DNA from: Leguminivora glycinivorella
Taxonomy: Eukaryota; Arthropoda; Insecta; Lepidoptera; Tortricidae
DNA length: 64,000 bases
Reading direction: 5' to 3'
NCBI RefSeq assembly: GCF_023078275.1
Contig: NC_062985.1
Span: 4,154,001-4,218,000 of the forward strand
The notes under the pieces were generated by a model, which was not told the origin of the DNA, searched no databases, and saw only the letters and a program-made list of their open reading frames with translations. A program made the position numbers and the translations under genes. Shown here in pieces: positions 53,945-64,000 of the stretch. Each line of letters opens with the position of its first letter. Position 1 is the first letter of the stretch.

Positions 53945-54660
53945 TTTTTAATAACGTCCTCTTACGTGCATTCGCGTTCCAGGCATACGAGCGATTAATA
54001 TGTAGCTAGATTAAGGCAATAGGTAATGCGAGACGCAAAAGTGCATGGCGAATTTATCAATGAATTCATTCACAATTTCTCCATGCAATCCCAAAATATA
54101 TAAAAGTACTAGTACAGAAGGCTGAGTGAGTTGCCCCTGATGCAATTTCGAAGGTCAATGTACATGACTTAAAGGAGGTATTAATTTCTACAAATGCTCA
54201 TATGTTAAGTGTCTTAGAAAGGTTTACATTGTAGAAAAATATATAGTGTTCTTGTTCTTACTTGACTAAACTATGTAATTCTAAATCTGGGCGAAATTCC
54301 AGAAATATTCACAGGACATTTTTTTATAAGCTCTTATAAATAATACCTACCTAAATCTTTTTTGTTACTTTCTTTTCTTTCTTGTGTTGTAAAACACCGC
54401 GCATAAATCAGTTTAATTCTAATAATGTGAACGGCCATAAGAGTCACATCACTAATGAAAGTACGAGTTCTCTTTATAAGTGCAATCGTGGCTGCATTTT
54501 TATGTGAGTGAACTGAAATTGGCTCGAGGTCGATTGGATCGTTCGCTAAACAGTTTGAGGACAACGCCTTACCTTGGCCAGTTGAACCCGCTTCTCCAGC
54601 TACTTGTTTAGGTACTACAATACTACATAATTATACCTAAGTAGATATTGCCTACATATA
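53945..54660. other. Intergenic DNA without a firm gene
   Basis: A minus-strand frame at 54334-54564 is preceded on that strand by a good donor-like CCAAGGTAAGG (about 54570), but no exon structure can be supported. A GTACAGAAGGCTGAGTGAG word at about 54113 is a scrap of the hAT-like family. Confidence 0.35.
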
Positions 54661-54662
54661 GC

Positions 54663-54965
54663 AAAGACATAAATAAATAACTCCGTATAGACAGATAAAG
54701 TCTAAGAAAAAAACGTACCTCAGTATCATACAGAAAAAGTACGGTGGCCTAGATGGCATTACACCTTTGGGGTACGCTCAGCTAGATGGCGCTAATATTA
54801 ATATTTGACATTTTAGCACATATCTCGCTAAGAATATGGGCCAAATTTTCAAAACTGAGGTTCAAAAGTTTTAAGCCTGTGTCAAGAGATGGCAGTCTAT
54901 GCACTGTGATTACACATTTTACTTCGACGGTAACTCTCTATATCTAATACTCGATCTTCTTTGCC
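54663..54965. mobile_element. One-armed copy of foldback family F
   Basis: Opens AAAGACATAAATAAATAACTC and follows the left arm and centre of 60130-60662 through GGTACGCTCAGCTAGATGGC. The right arm is missing. Confidence 0.75.
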
Positions 54966-55004
54966 TAAGTATAGCAAGGATTATTAAATAGGATTTACAT
55001 ACTT

Positions 55005-55262
55005 CATACTAAGAATCGTACCTATTTTTTTTAGCGCCACCTATTAAATACTATCATGACTACACTGATGATGCCTACATTTTTTTCAAAATATGTATTG
55101 ACGTCATATCATGATATTAAAATAAAGAAATAATATGTGCATTGTTCTTATAAAAAACAAAAACACGCAAAAATATTTAGGGAAAATATGATTTTGGCCG
55201 CTTCCAGGCTGCGAAACAGCGCCATCTAGTTTTAAGCCTAAAATTCTATCGTTCTTGCTTCA
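55005..55262. repeat. Dispersed repeat with TACTAAGAATCGTACC, copy 1 and start of copy 2
   Basis: TACTAAGAATCGTACC, GCGCCACCTATTAAA, then CTACACTGATGATGCC at 55010-55080 recur after 55659. The second copy was split by the LINE tail at 55275-55658. Confidence 0.65.
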
Positions 55263-55274
55263 TACTAAGAATCG

Positions 55275-55658
55275 CGTGATAGCGCAAATAGCGTGATAAG
55301 AGAGAAGTGTGGAGTGGATGTAGATGTGGTGACAAAGACTGAGATGGGCATGTTAAGGTGGTTCGGGCATGTAGAGAGGATGGATGAGAGGAGATTAACG
55401 AAGAAAGTATATGAAAAAAGAGTGGAAGGGTCAGTTGGAAGTGGAAGACCTAGGCGAACTTTTCTTGTTCAAATCGGGGAAATATTGCAAAAAGGCCAGG
55501 TCAGAAGTACTCGAAACCGACGAGCGTGTATGAGAAACGTTATGAAAGTGTGTGAAGCGATATTGCATGGTTTGTCAGGATCGTAGTAAATGGAAATCCG
55601 TGATCTCTGCCTACCCCTCTGGGAAACAGGCGTGATTGTATGTATGTATGTAGGTATG
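55275..55658 (+). pseudogene. LINE C-terminal fragment with 12-bp target duplication
   Basis: Encodes IREKCGVDVDVVTKTEMGML, then RWFGHVERMDERRLTKKVYE and RNRRACMRNVMKVCE, a known insect non-LTR ORF2 C-terminus. A frameshift near 55575 precedes its last DRSKWKSVISAYPSGKQA. It ends in TGTATGTATGTA repeats. TACTAAGAATCG flanks it exactly (55263-55274 and 55659-55670). 5' truncated to about 380 bp. Confidence 0.88.
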
Positions 55659-55670
55659 TACTAAGAATCG

Positions 55671-55770
55671 TACCTCGATTTCTTAGTGCCACCTATAACT
55701 ACACTGATGATGCCTTCCATTTTTTTTAAAATGTGTGTTTACGTGATATCATGATTTTACAATGTATTAA
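55671..55770. repeat. Remainder of the interrupted dispersed repeat
   Basis: Continues TACCTCGATTTCTTAGTGCC, then CTACACTGATGATGCC, as at 55020-55080. Confidence 0.6.
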
Positions 55771-56090
55771 TTTAGCATAGGTATTCCGTATTTGCTATTC
55801 CGTGTGGGGACAGAATTAAATCATACTCTTAGCACAATTATACTATGTATATCGATTTTAGTTCTATTCTTAATTTTATCTATCGAGAAAAGTCAAAAAA
55901 TAAGGATTCAGTTCGATTTGGCCTTACTAAATAAATTCCTATTAAAATTTAAAACGTGCTGTGACAGTTCATAGACTCTCTCTTTTGTTATTTTCCACTT
56001 TTCTTTCATTAACCTGAAAAATTTAACAACACATTTGACTGATAGGGACACAAAGTAACCGTACCGCAAGCGTTTGTTACGTTGGCTAGG
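55771..56090. other. Intergenic DNA, nothing recognised
   Basis: AT-rich with chance frames only. Confidence 0.4.
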
Positions 56091-56094
56091 CTGC

Positions 56095-56262
56095 CAGGTA
56101 CCAGGTGCCGTAGCCGAATGGAATTTCTGACACGCGAAACGAAAACGAAACGCCGCGAAAAGTAGTCTGGCTCTGTCGCGCCAATACGCAAGAGCGATAG
56201 AGATAGATATCTACGAGCGTTTCGTTTCGTGAGCGTTTGTGCTATTCGGCTACTTACCCTGA
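56095..56262. mobile_element. MITE, GTAGCCGAATGG ends, copy 2
   Basis: Inverse of 39884-40050: GTGCCGTAGCCGAATGG at one end and CTATTCGGCTACTT at the other, with the same interior words. Confidence 0.75.
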
Positions 56263-56671
56263 ATAGATGTAAAAGGGAGGCTTCCCGATCAATCATCCAG
56301 ATGTCTGTTTCAAAATCAACTCATTTAGAATCGTTGATTAGAATTGATTATCTCAAATTAATAATGGTTTTGGTTACTGATATTGATTGAAGTTTACAGA
56401 GCAAACAAGCTTTGTAAGCGTTGAATGACTTAAGGTTGCAATTTCTACAAAGCCGGATGGCCACTAAGAGTATGCTGGAGAACCGTAGTCTAATAATAGT
56501 AATAAATTATGGGTAAATGTTAAGACGTAACCAGACTGGTTTAAAAAAATTCCTACTTATCATAAAAATTGTATGATAGTTTGTTTTTCATTTAATTTTG
56601 ATGAACCTTCTTACACCGTTTGTAACGCTATTAGAACAAACTGTTAAATATCTGAGAGTTATTAATAACTA
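56263..56671. other. Intergenic DNA, nothing recognised
   Basis: AT-rich, no feature supported. Confidence 0.4.
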
Positions 56672-56852
56672 GCTTTTTCCCGCGGCTTCGCTCGCTTTAG
56701 AAAGAGACAAAAAGTAGCCTATGTCACTCTCCATCCCTTCAAAATATCTCCACTTAAAAAATCACGTCAATTTGTCGCTCCGTTTTGCCGTGAAAGACGG
56801 ACAAACAAACAGACACACACACTTTCCCATTTATAATATTAGTATAGATGGC
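56672..56852 (+). repeat. Dispersed repeat D, copy 2
   Basis: CTTTTTCCCGCGGCTTCGCT to AATATTAGTATAGATGG, missing about 70 bp present at 37110-37170. Confidence 0.75.
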
Positions 56853-57719
56853 TAGATGATCAATTTAAAGACACGATAGTGGTTATTAAAGAATTTCCAT
56901 ATTAAATTTTGTTCATCATACGTCAAGTGCTTCTTGAGGGAATATTTTTTTATATATTTTATTTTATTGAGCTTTTACTTACAAGAGGGCGATTTTTGAA
57001 TCTCGCATACGGGAGTTTGTCACTAAAATACCGGTTGAAAACGGTGACTGCCTGCTTATTATTTTCAGTGACAATTTTCTGAATTCGAACGCGTGAGACT
57101 CAAAAATCGGCCCCCAGTTCCATTTCTAGTACTAACATTAAAAAAAAAAGATATTGTTTTAATAATTCTTCGCTTCGCTTAAACTGTACCATAGGCCTGG
57201 AATCAGTGTACGACGCAGATCAAATATTAGCCCGACGTCTGCCCCTATACCAAACACCACACGGAAAGGCTACATGTGTACTGATACTGAGTGTACCACG
57301 AAACACAAGCTTCAAAATTACGTTATATGCCTCTCTCTCGCTCGATTAAGCAAGAGTGATAGAGAGGTAGATATCGAAATTTGGATTTACGTGTTTTCAC
57401 AATATACAAGCCCTTTTGAATCGTACGGTGCGGTGCGACCGGTGCACTATGACTCATGGGTATTATGGGAAATCTATTTGTGATTGCTGCTACCCTGGTG
57501 GATCGATGGTAGGCTTGGTTTGTGGATTTAATAAGATTGAGCAAACAAAAGAGTGAATAAGACACTGGCATTTGACAACGACTGTATATTTTTCTTCAAG
57601 TGAATATTAATGATTTTAATAAGGATTGTATTAAGTAAAAATAGTCGATGTAGGTCTGTGTTTAGGTCAAGGATAATACACATTCCATTAAAAGAGTAAT
57701 TTTCAGAAAATATTGTTGT
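56853..57719. other. Intergenic DNA with chance frames
   Basis: A short CCTCTCTCTCGCTCG/AGAGTGATAGAGAGG inverted pair at about 57330-57366 hints at a decayed MITE. Nothing else. Confidence 0.35.
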
Positions 57720-57857
57720 TACAGTCAGCAGCAGAAGTTCCGTAGCGGGCATGGTGTTCAAAATGAACTTGACACGATCTTATTTTTAAGACAATAAGAG
57801 CGTGTTAGGATCATTGTGAACACCTTGCCCGTTAAGGAACTTCTGCTGCTGACTGTA
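57720..57857. mobile_element. 138-bp MITE with perfect 20-bp ends
   Basis: TACAGTCAGCAGCAGAAGTT at the left is exactly inverted at the right. The outermost TA can be read as a TA target duplication, which would suggest a Tc1/mariner-type MITE. The match extends with mismatches through GCGGGCA/TGCCCGT. Confidence 0.88.
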
Positions 57858-58465
57858 CCTATTCGTTATGAACATGAAACACATAAATGAAATTAAACAC
57901 AGAACGAATGCACCACAAAATAAACCTGCCAACCTAACCGAGCTAAGCCGAGTACTAACGAGGGAAGTGCCAACATTCTGAGAAAAAGCAAAGATCCATG
58001 AAAGTATAAGCAAACTTTTAAACAAAATTAATTTTCAGAATCGATCCGTCAGTTTCGAGAACCTTCTCTGTTTAGAAATAGACAGTACATATTCGTCAAG
58101 AGATTCTAGGAGATATTCAAGGTACCGCTGCGACTACATGATTATTCGGAGATACGTAGGAAGAGACGATACGAGAAGAAACATGTAAAAATGGTTTTCG
58201 ATCTGTCTCTCGATGTGTTTACACCGCGCCGTCGAAGGAAAAAAGTTAAATCGGTGCTGAATCCTAAATAAAGTGCTTTCAGATATCAGATATTTTTTCT
58301 AGATAAACTAGTACGCAGTTACAATGCACTATGACGCAGTTAGCCGTGACCATGACGCATGACACTGCGTCGAAATATCGGGAGCTCGACAAAAACAAAA
58401 AGGTGATCAACTAATCACGGTCTACGAGTCGTCCTACTTATATGTCGGTCAATACAAGTCTAGTA
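57858..58465. other. Intergenic DNA, nothing recognised
   Basis: No supported feature. Confidence 0.4.
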
Positions 58466-58469
58466 AGGC

Positions 58470-58680
58470 CCACGTCCAAGCAGTTAGCTCAGGGTTAGTG
58501 GGCTGTCATCTGTCAAATTTCATGTAAAATGGTGGGTTAACCCTCGGGTGAACCCTCTATTTTCGTTAGTGCAAGTGGAGGCAAGGCTCACTAGCACCAA
58601 TCACTTAACTCAGGGTTAGTGGGCTGTCATCGGTCCCTCGGGTTAACCCTCCATTTTCGTTGGTGCAAGTGGCATAAAAC
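58470..58680. mobile_element. Two tandem copies of the GTTAGTGGGCTGTCA MITE
   Basis: CTCAGGGTTAGTGGGCTGTC and GGTTAACCCTCCATTTTCGT-type ends occur twice (about 58480-58575 and 58590-58672). Relative of 15408-15525. Confidence 0.7.
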
Positions 58681-60129
58681 ATTCAAAACTCTTAGAAGTA
58701 AGTAATCAGTTTAAATGCTGTTGTGAAATGAATTGGCTGTCAGGCTAATTTGAATCAATACTGTACTGTACCTATATAAAATGACATATATTAACTGATC
58801 ATCAGATTCAGTTATAGTGAGCGTGCATAGACTGTAGGGGGCAGCAATCTAATCTAAATCTAAAACCTACCCACAGTTTATATTTCTGATTTCTAAATCG
58901 GATGTTCTGACCCTCGAACGCCCATGCTTCCTTTCTTGAATTTCGCTCATATTTATCTCTGGGACATAACAATTTGTATGTGCCGTGGTAAGCAATAAAT
59001 GATTTAAGATTTATATTCGCACATGTGAATTGCTCCATAACTAAATAATCTTAATTATAATATGTAGGTATTATTCTGACGTCAGTATACCTTCGAACTG
59101 GCCAGTACGAGTATGTATCGTCGCCCGATACAGGCTTAAATGCCTAAACTGGAATAAAATAGACTTAAAGACAATCTAGTCTGGAACTTACCAAAACGTC
59201 TGGAGGTTACCGTGTCATTTAATTTCAGGTTGCGTAAAAACATTATTCGTACCTAAGACATCTGAGGGTGAAAATAAATAAAGAACAGGGAAAATTACGT
59301 AACCTGTTACTTAATAGAAATACAGGGTGAATTGTCAGGTGCACGTAATCATGAAAATAATGTCGTTAAAAAACAGAAGGGTGAACTAAATGTAAACTTA
59401 ATAAATTGCGGTTTCACAAGCCTGACCACAAATGTATGCGGTGACAGTTCAGTATAGTATGAAGCAAAGAGGATCGAGTATTAATAGGCTACTTGACCCT
59501 TTTTCAAAGTATGTCTTATATTATTAATTACTGTCTAATTAAACAAAAAAAAAATAGTACCATATTTTATTACGACTTAACCCTTTAACGGGCAAGACTC
59601 AAAAAAATAGTGAGTTCAAACCTCATCGCCATCCTCTAGTACTAAAAATTCTCTACAAGAAAAAAATACAAAAAGATAGTCATACAGGGTGGTCTTTTTT
59701 GAGACCGGTGGTAAAGGGTTAAAAACCCGCAAAAAAATTATTTAAAGTTTACTTTTACGTGATCAGGCAAAAACAACATCAGCCATATTAATCTATAGAA
59801 TATCTATGACATGACGTCAGTATATTTAGAAAAAAATATTTCACATTGTCACACCCGTCAACTACTATGAATTTTAATACAATAGAGGTTGCTTCTATGG
59901 AGATCAGATTACTACCTCTAATTTCCATAGTTGATCTGAATTATGTGACGTCACTCCATTGGCCAACACCGTTTTCGGAGTCCATAATTAAAAAAAAACA
60001 TACACACATATTTAATTAAAAATACGCAGTCATCACGCACTTTTAATGCCCGCAATCTATAAATATTGATTTCTTAAGTCAAATACTACAGTGCTAAATT
60101 CGATACGAGTCTAGTAGCCTATAGAGAGT
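58681..60129. other. Intergenic DNA, nothing recognised
   Basis: AT-rich. A short pair GATCAGAT...ATCTGA with TCCATAG/CTATGGA lies around 59890-59940. No gene supported. Confidence 0.35.
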
Positions 60130-60662
60130 AAAGACATATATAACTCCGTATAGACAGATAAAGTCTAAGAAAAAACGTACCTCAGTACCATACAGAAAAA
60201 GGTACGGTGGCCTAGATGGCATTACTCCTTTGGGGTACGCTCAGCTAGATGGCGCTAATATTAATATTTGACATTTTAAAACATATCAAGCTTAGAATAT
60301 GGGCCAAATTGTCAAAACTGAGGTTCAAAAGTTTTCAGCCTGTGTCGAGAGATGGCAGTTAATATATACCTACTCGATCCTCTTTGATAGAGACTTACTG
60401 TCAAAGTAAAATGTGTAATCACAGTGCATAGACAGCCATCTCTTGACACAAGCTTAAAACTTTTGAACCTCAGTTTTGACAATTTGGCCCATATTCTTAG
60501 CTTGATATGTGTTAAAATGTCAAATATTAATATTAGCGCCATCTAGCCGAGCGTTCCACAAAGGTGTAACGCCATCTTGGCCACCGTACCTTTTTCTCTA
60601 GGGCTTTGAGGTACGTTTTTTTCTTAGACCTTATCCGTCTATACGGAGTTACATATGTCTTT
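60130..60662. mobile_element. Foldback family F, two-armed copy
   Basis: AAAGACATATATAACTCCGT and its inverse at 60643-60662 start arms of about 230 bp with moderate divergence and a few indels. The centre has TACTCGATCCTCTTTGATAG. Each arm carries the AGATGGCGC motif. No coding capacity. Confidence 0.85.
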
Positions 60663-62255
60663 GGTATGAAGAAAATAGGTAATTCTAATGAAATCAGGTC
60701 AGGTTAGTGTTTAGGTTAACTGGAACAGATCTCTTGAAGGGATAAGTGCGCCTTTGTACTAATTCAATTTCAATTGATTTATTTATTTCAAGCAACACAG
60801 CAATATACGAATACAACAGTTGACAAGCATTTTCTATCATGTGTTTACTACCTCTACTTCTACTACTACTTTACTCTGTGTAGGTAAACTAGGTAATGTC
60901 AAAACAAAATTTACTTGTTGACGAATTGACCATATACTTACTTTATTCTCTCTTTATACAAATGGGTATCTGATTAGGTACGTCCATATCAGTCGGTACC
61001 TATACCGGTAGTTATGTCAAGAGTCGGTGATATTTGCCGACTGAGATAAGCTCACGGGTGTTTTGAGGAATCTCTTTCGATTGTTGCCGGTCTGGTGGAT
61101 CGATGATATTGAATTCCTCCTTCGCTGCCGAGGTCTATGAATTACAGTTTACCTGAAAAAGACTTGCAGGCCTTCATAAATTATATTTAGGTAAAAATAT
61201 TTTCTAAATGGATAATACAAAATAAAATTTTATTAATGTACATACTTCAATGCTTGACTTGATGGCAAAAAATACAAACAGTGCGATTATTATCACGGGG
61301 ATGGAAGAAAAGCTAAAAATTATTTCCGAATCGGCTCACAGCTGTCAAAGTTCTGATTTGAATTAACATCCAAAACATACAAAAATCGGACGGACTAACA
61401 ATGTCTTCTTTTTTTGAAGTCGGTTAAAAGTTAAAACACCGCACGATACCCCTCGTTGGCAACACTTTTAAAAACAAATGCGAGCGGACAAAGTTCCCCG
61501 CCAGAAACGTTATCACGGCTGTAGCCATCAGACTCAAAGCCTTTATTGAGAACCCTCGCAAAATAAATCAAAACATGCCCGTCTGCCACACCACACTGTA
61601 TACTGCTGGTGTAGACTGGAGTATAGCGCGGGAACGTATAGTCTGAGAGACGGGTTTGGGACGAGCAGACAGTTGAATACTGAATTTAATCATTACTTGG
61701 TACCTAAATGAAAAACATATGAGTGCAAAAGTACCTATTCCAACGAATAGGGCTGGATTTAGAAAATTGGGAACCTGCGGGGGTAGCACACTAGTTCGAT
61801 AAATTTATCGCATTGGTGCGTCTCTATCGCACTTACAAATAGTGCGAAAAAGACGGCCTGACGTTATATCGTTTATCACGGGACCATGCTTGCCTGCCTG
61901 GGCAGTTAGAATGACACTTGACATTAGAAGGTCTCCCTTATCTTTCTCAAAACCAATGGTAGATTACTGTGTCCTTTGGAATTCCGGCCACAGTATGCAC
62001 CAGAACATTTATGATTATGGTAGCCCATAATATGTAAATAACTGATGCTGTAACGGTAACATATACCACTATAAACTAAAGGAGTTTTGTATACAGTTCC
62101 TTTTTTTAGTTTCGTGGTCGGTCAAGACTCAAGTGTTGTATTCAGTATACGTACATAAAATTATTTACTTTTGATGTGGCTTCTTAGAAATAAAAACATA
62201 TCAAATTATCATTAAAATTATTAATAGGTAAAACAATTTGCTATTATGATTAAAT
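60663..62255. other. Intergenic DNA, nothing recognised
   Basis: A TTTATTTATTTCAA stretch near 60778 resembles a LINE tail on the minus strand. No gene supported. Confidence 0.35.
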
Positions 62256-62415
62256 TGTATTGTATTGTATTTGTATTGTAGGTATGTAGGTACTACAATA
62301 CAAATACAATACAATACAAATACTCTTTATTGCGTACCTTGATAAAAAACAACAATACAAAATAAAGAAGCAACACGAACAAAGGTAAACAACAGGCGGT
62401 CTTATCGATAGGTAC
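62256..62415 (-). mobile_element. LINE 3' end fragment plus ATACA-rich palindrome
   Basis: GTATTGTATTTGTATTGTAG and its inverse CTACAATACAAATACAATAC form a palindrome at about 62263-62313. It is followed by ACTCTTTATTGCGTACC and ACAGGCGGTCTTATCGATA, words typical of a lepidopteran LINE 3' UTR read on the minus strand. Confidence 0.5.
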
Positions 62416-63360
62416 AATAGTTATAATATTAAAAAATAAATTAAACGAAATTAATAAAACGTTAATGCCTGATGCATTACTTGATGAGTCGATGACGCAT
62501 CAGAGATTGCATCCGCCTCCCGCACTCCATAGACGGTACAAAGTTAATGTATAGAGTATAGACAGACGGACAGACAGATCAATTTGCGCGCCCCGTCGCC
62601 GCTCCGCTGAAATACGGGAAATTAAATATTTAATACCCTTCTCGGAGAACTATGGGGGCTTTATTAGCTGCTAAATGGCGACGGGAAGAGAAAGTGTATA
62701 CGGAATGAAGGTAGTTAGAGAACCGGGTTTACCCTTATTAATGTAAAATACCCTATGATGGACGGTGATGCCATTATGGACAAAAAAACACAAATCCTTA
62801 AAAATAAGTATCTAAAATAGGCAAAATTTTATCTTAGACTGTCCATGATTGGGTCCGTCACCTTAATACCCACTTAAAGTACATACTTAACTATTTGTTT
62901 AAACCGAACGTAATTAACAAGCTGATTAGAACGTATACTGACGATTAAAAATATGAATCTCCCTCTCCAATATTATTTGTGGACAAGTACGACCGAAATG
63001 CCATCAGTTGAATTAAATCAGTTAAAAGTCAGTTTAATATCAATAAGTAATAAGTATATTCAAACTAAAAGGGCTGTACTCTACTTCATGTTGTATAATG
63101 TTAAATCGTAGATAAATCTAGAGCATAAATAATCTTAATGAAAATTGGATTTGATTACATACTTCATTAATTATCCCTTCTTGTACCACGGAAATATACG
63201 TATATGCTACGTGATTTATTCTTATTAATTTCCTATTCATCGCAAGAAGAAATTGGCGGGAAACTTTGACAGTACGTGACGGGGTTAGGAATTCCCGCGA
63301 TGTGTGCCACTGATTTAATTTATATTGAAACCAATAGTTTAAGATCTTTCAGATTACAGT
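62416..63360. other. Intergenic DNA, nothing recognised
   Basis: No supported feature. Confidence 0.4.
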
Positions 63361-63487
63361 TGACCAAAAAGAGTAGAAATTAAAAAGTGGCAACATCGTA
63401 CTGTCGTCCCGTTTTTTCACACCATGCTGATTTGCAAGGGATGGCACTACAATGTTGCCACTATTTAATTTCTACTATTTTTGGTCA
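63361..63487. mobile_element. 127-bp hairpin MITE
   Basis: TGACCAAAAAGAGTAGAAAT and ATTTCTACTATTTTTGGTCA begin arms of about 50 bp with several mismatches (through GTGGCAACAT/ATGTTGCCAC). Confidence 0.88.
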
Positions 63488-64000
63488 GGTACACGTCATG
63501 GAAAATTACAGCGCATGGACAATAGGCTGGTTTCCTATACTAAAAATAAAATATTTTATGCAGTGCACGAAATAAAGCACCACATAATTAGAATAGAAGA
63601 ACAATATGGACAGTTGTTATTTTTAAACATAATTTCTATTTAATAAGTCAAAGAGAAAGGTATAAAGTAAATGAATTGAACGTGACGTCACTCCTCAGTA
63701 TTTCATAGTAATTCCATACAAAGCGTTTTGACAGTTCTTATAAAGAAGCTGATTTGACTAGTAGGAAACTAGCCTATTTATAAATTCACGCATTCTGAAT
63801 AATTTCTTTATGCAATTTCGCAGATCACTCACTTGAGAAAGTGAAAAGTACCCCCAAATGGTACTTTTAATTATAATTAAATGCATTATTTAAATTAAAT
63901 TTAAGATCTAATTTACACTAACTACAATGAATTGTATAACTAGGGAACAAATCAAATTATTTTATTGAATATTTTTGATTTGTTCTTTTTCAAGTAGTCA
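63488..64000. other. Intergenic DNA to the window end
   Basis: AT-rich, nothing recognised. Confidence 0.4.

Noticed and set aside
54334..54620. Minus-strand exon ending at CCAAG-GTAAGG
   Set aside because: One donor-like site alone, with no matching acceptor, partner exon or recognised product.

Overview
The window looks like a piece of a lepidopteran (moth or butterfly) nuclear genome. The basis is the AT-rich sequence, one intron-split animal gene with GT-AG junctions, and many repeat families I know from Lepidoptera: Mag-like Ty3, BEL/Pao and RTE/CR1-type retroelements, mariner, and short hairpin MITEs. The species cannot be named from the sequence. There are no prokaryotic operons and no CRISPR array.

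The only host gene I can reconstruct is on the plus strand, 10230-20123. It has seven coding exons and encodes a RING-H2 E3 ubiquitin ligase of the RNF126/RNF115 (Drosophila Iruka) type. An N-terminal Cys4 zinc finger lies in exons 1-2, the RING-H2 domain is split across exons 5-6, and a Ser/acidic tail lies in a very GC-rich last exon. Its introns carry an RTE retroelement, several MITEs and a degraded copy of the 3' end of exon 5.

Around this gene the window is mostly mobile DNA. 1-6872: most of a minus-strand BEL/Pao element with a frameshift, a very long leader and a tandem array. 7585-7987: a non-LTR reverse transcriptase fragment. 8304-9335: a 100-bp satellite-like array. 23222-24468: an apparently intact mariner. 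27271-27431: a near-perfect hairpin MITE with a 5-bp target duplication. 28640-31380: a truncated non-LTR element inserted in an older repeat. 31881-32637: a 120/123-bp minisatellite with one strand open throughout. 35845-39327: more non-LTR fragments and MITEs. 42715-45015: a non-LTR fragment interrupted by a hAT-like MITE and by a 1.16-kb foldback element with arms of about 520 bp. 47057-52241: a complete Ty3 (Mag-like) retrotransposon with identical 120-bp LTRs, a GCGTC target duplication and a 1356-codon uninterrupted gag-pol. 52457-64000: nested MITEs, a short LINE tail with a 12-bp target duplication, a second foldback element and long stretches with nothing recognisable.

The elements span a range of ages. 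The Ty3 element, the mariner and the 27271 hairpin look young. The RTE and CR1/jockey-like copies are truncated and frameshifted. Several insertions can be ordered because one interrupts another. A short motif, AGATGGCGC, recurs across the MITEs and intergenic DNA far more often than chance predicts.
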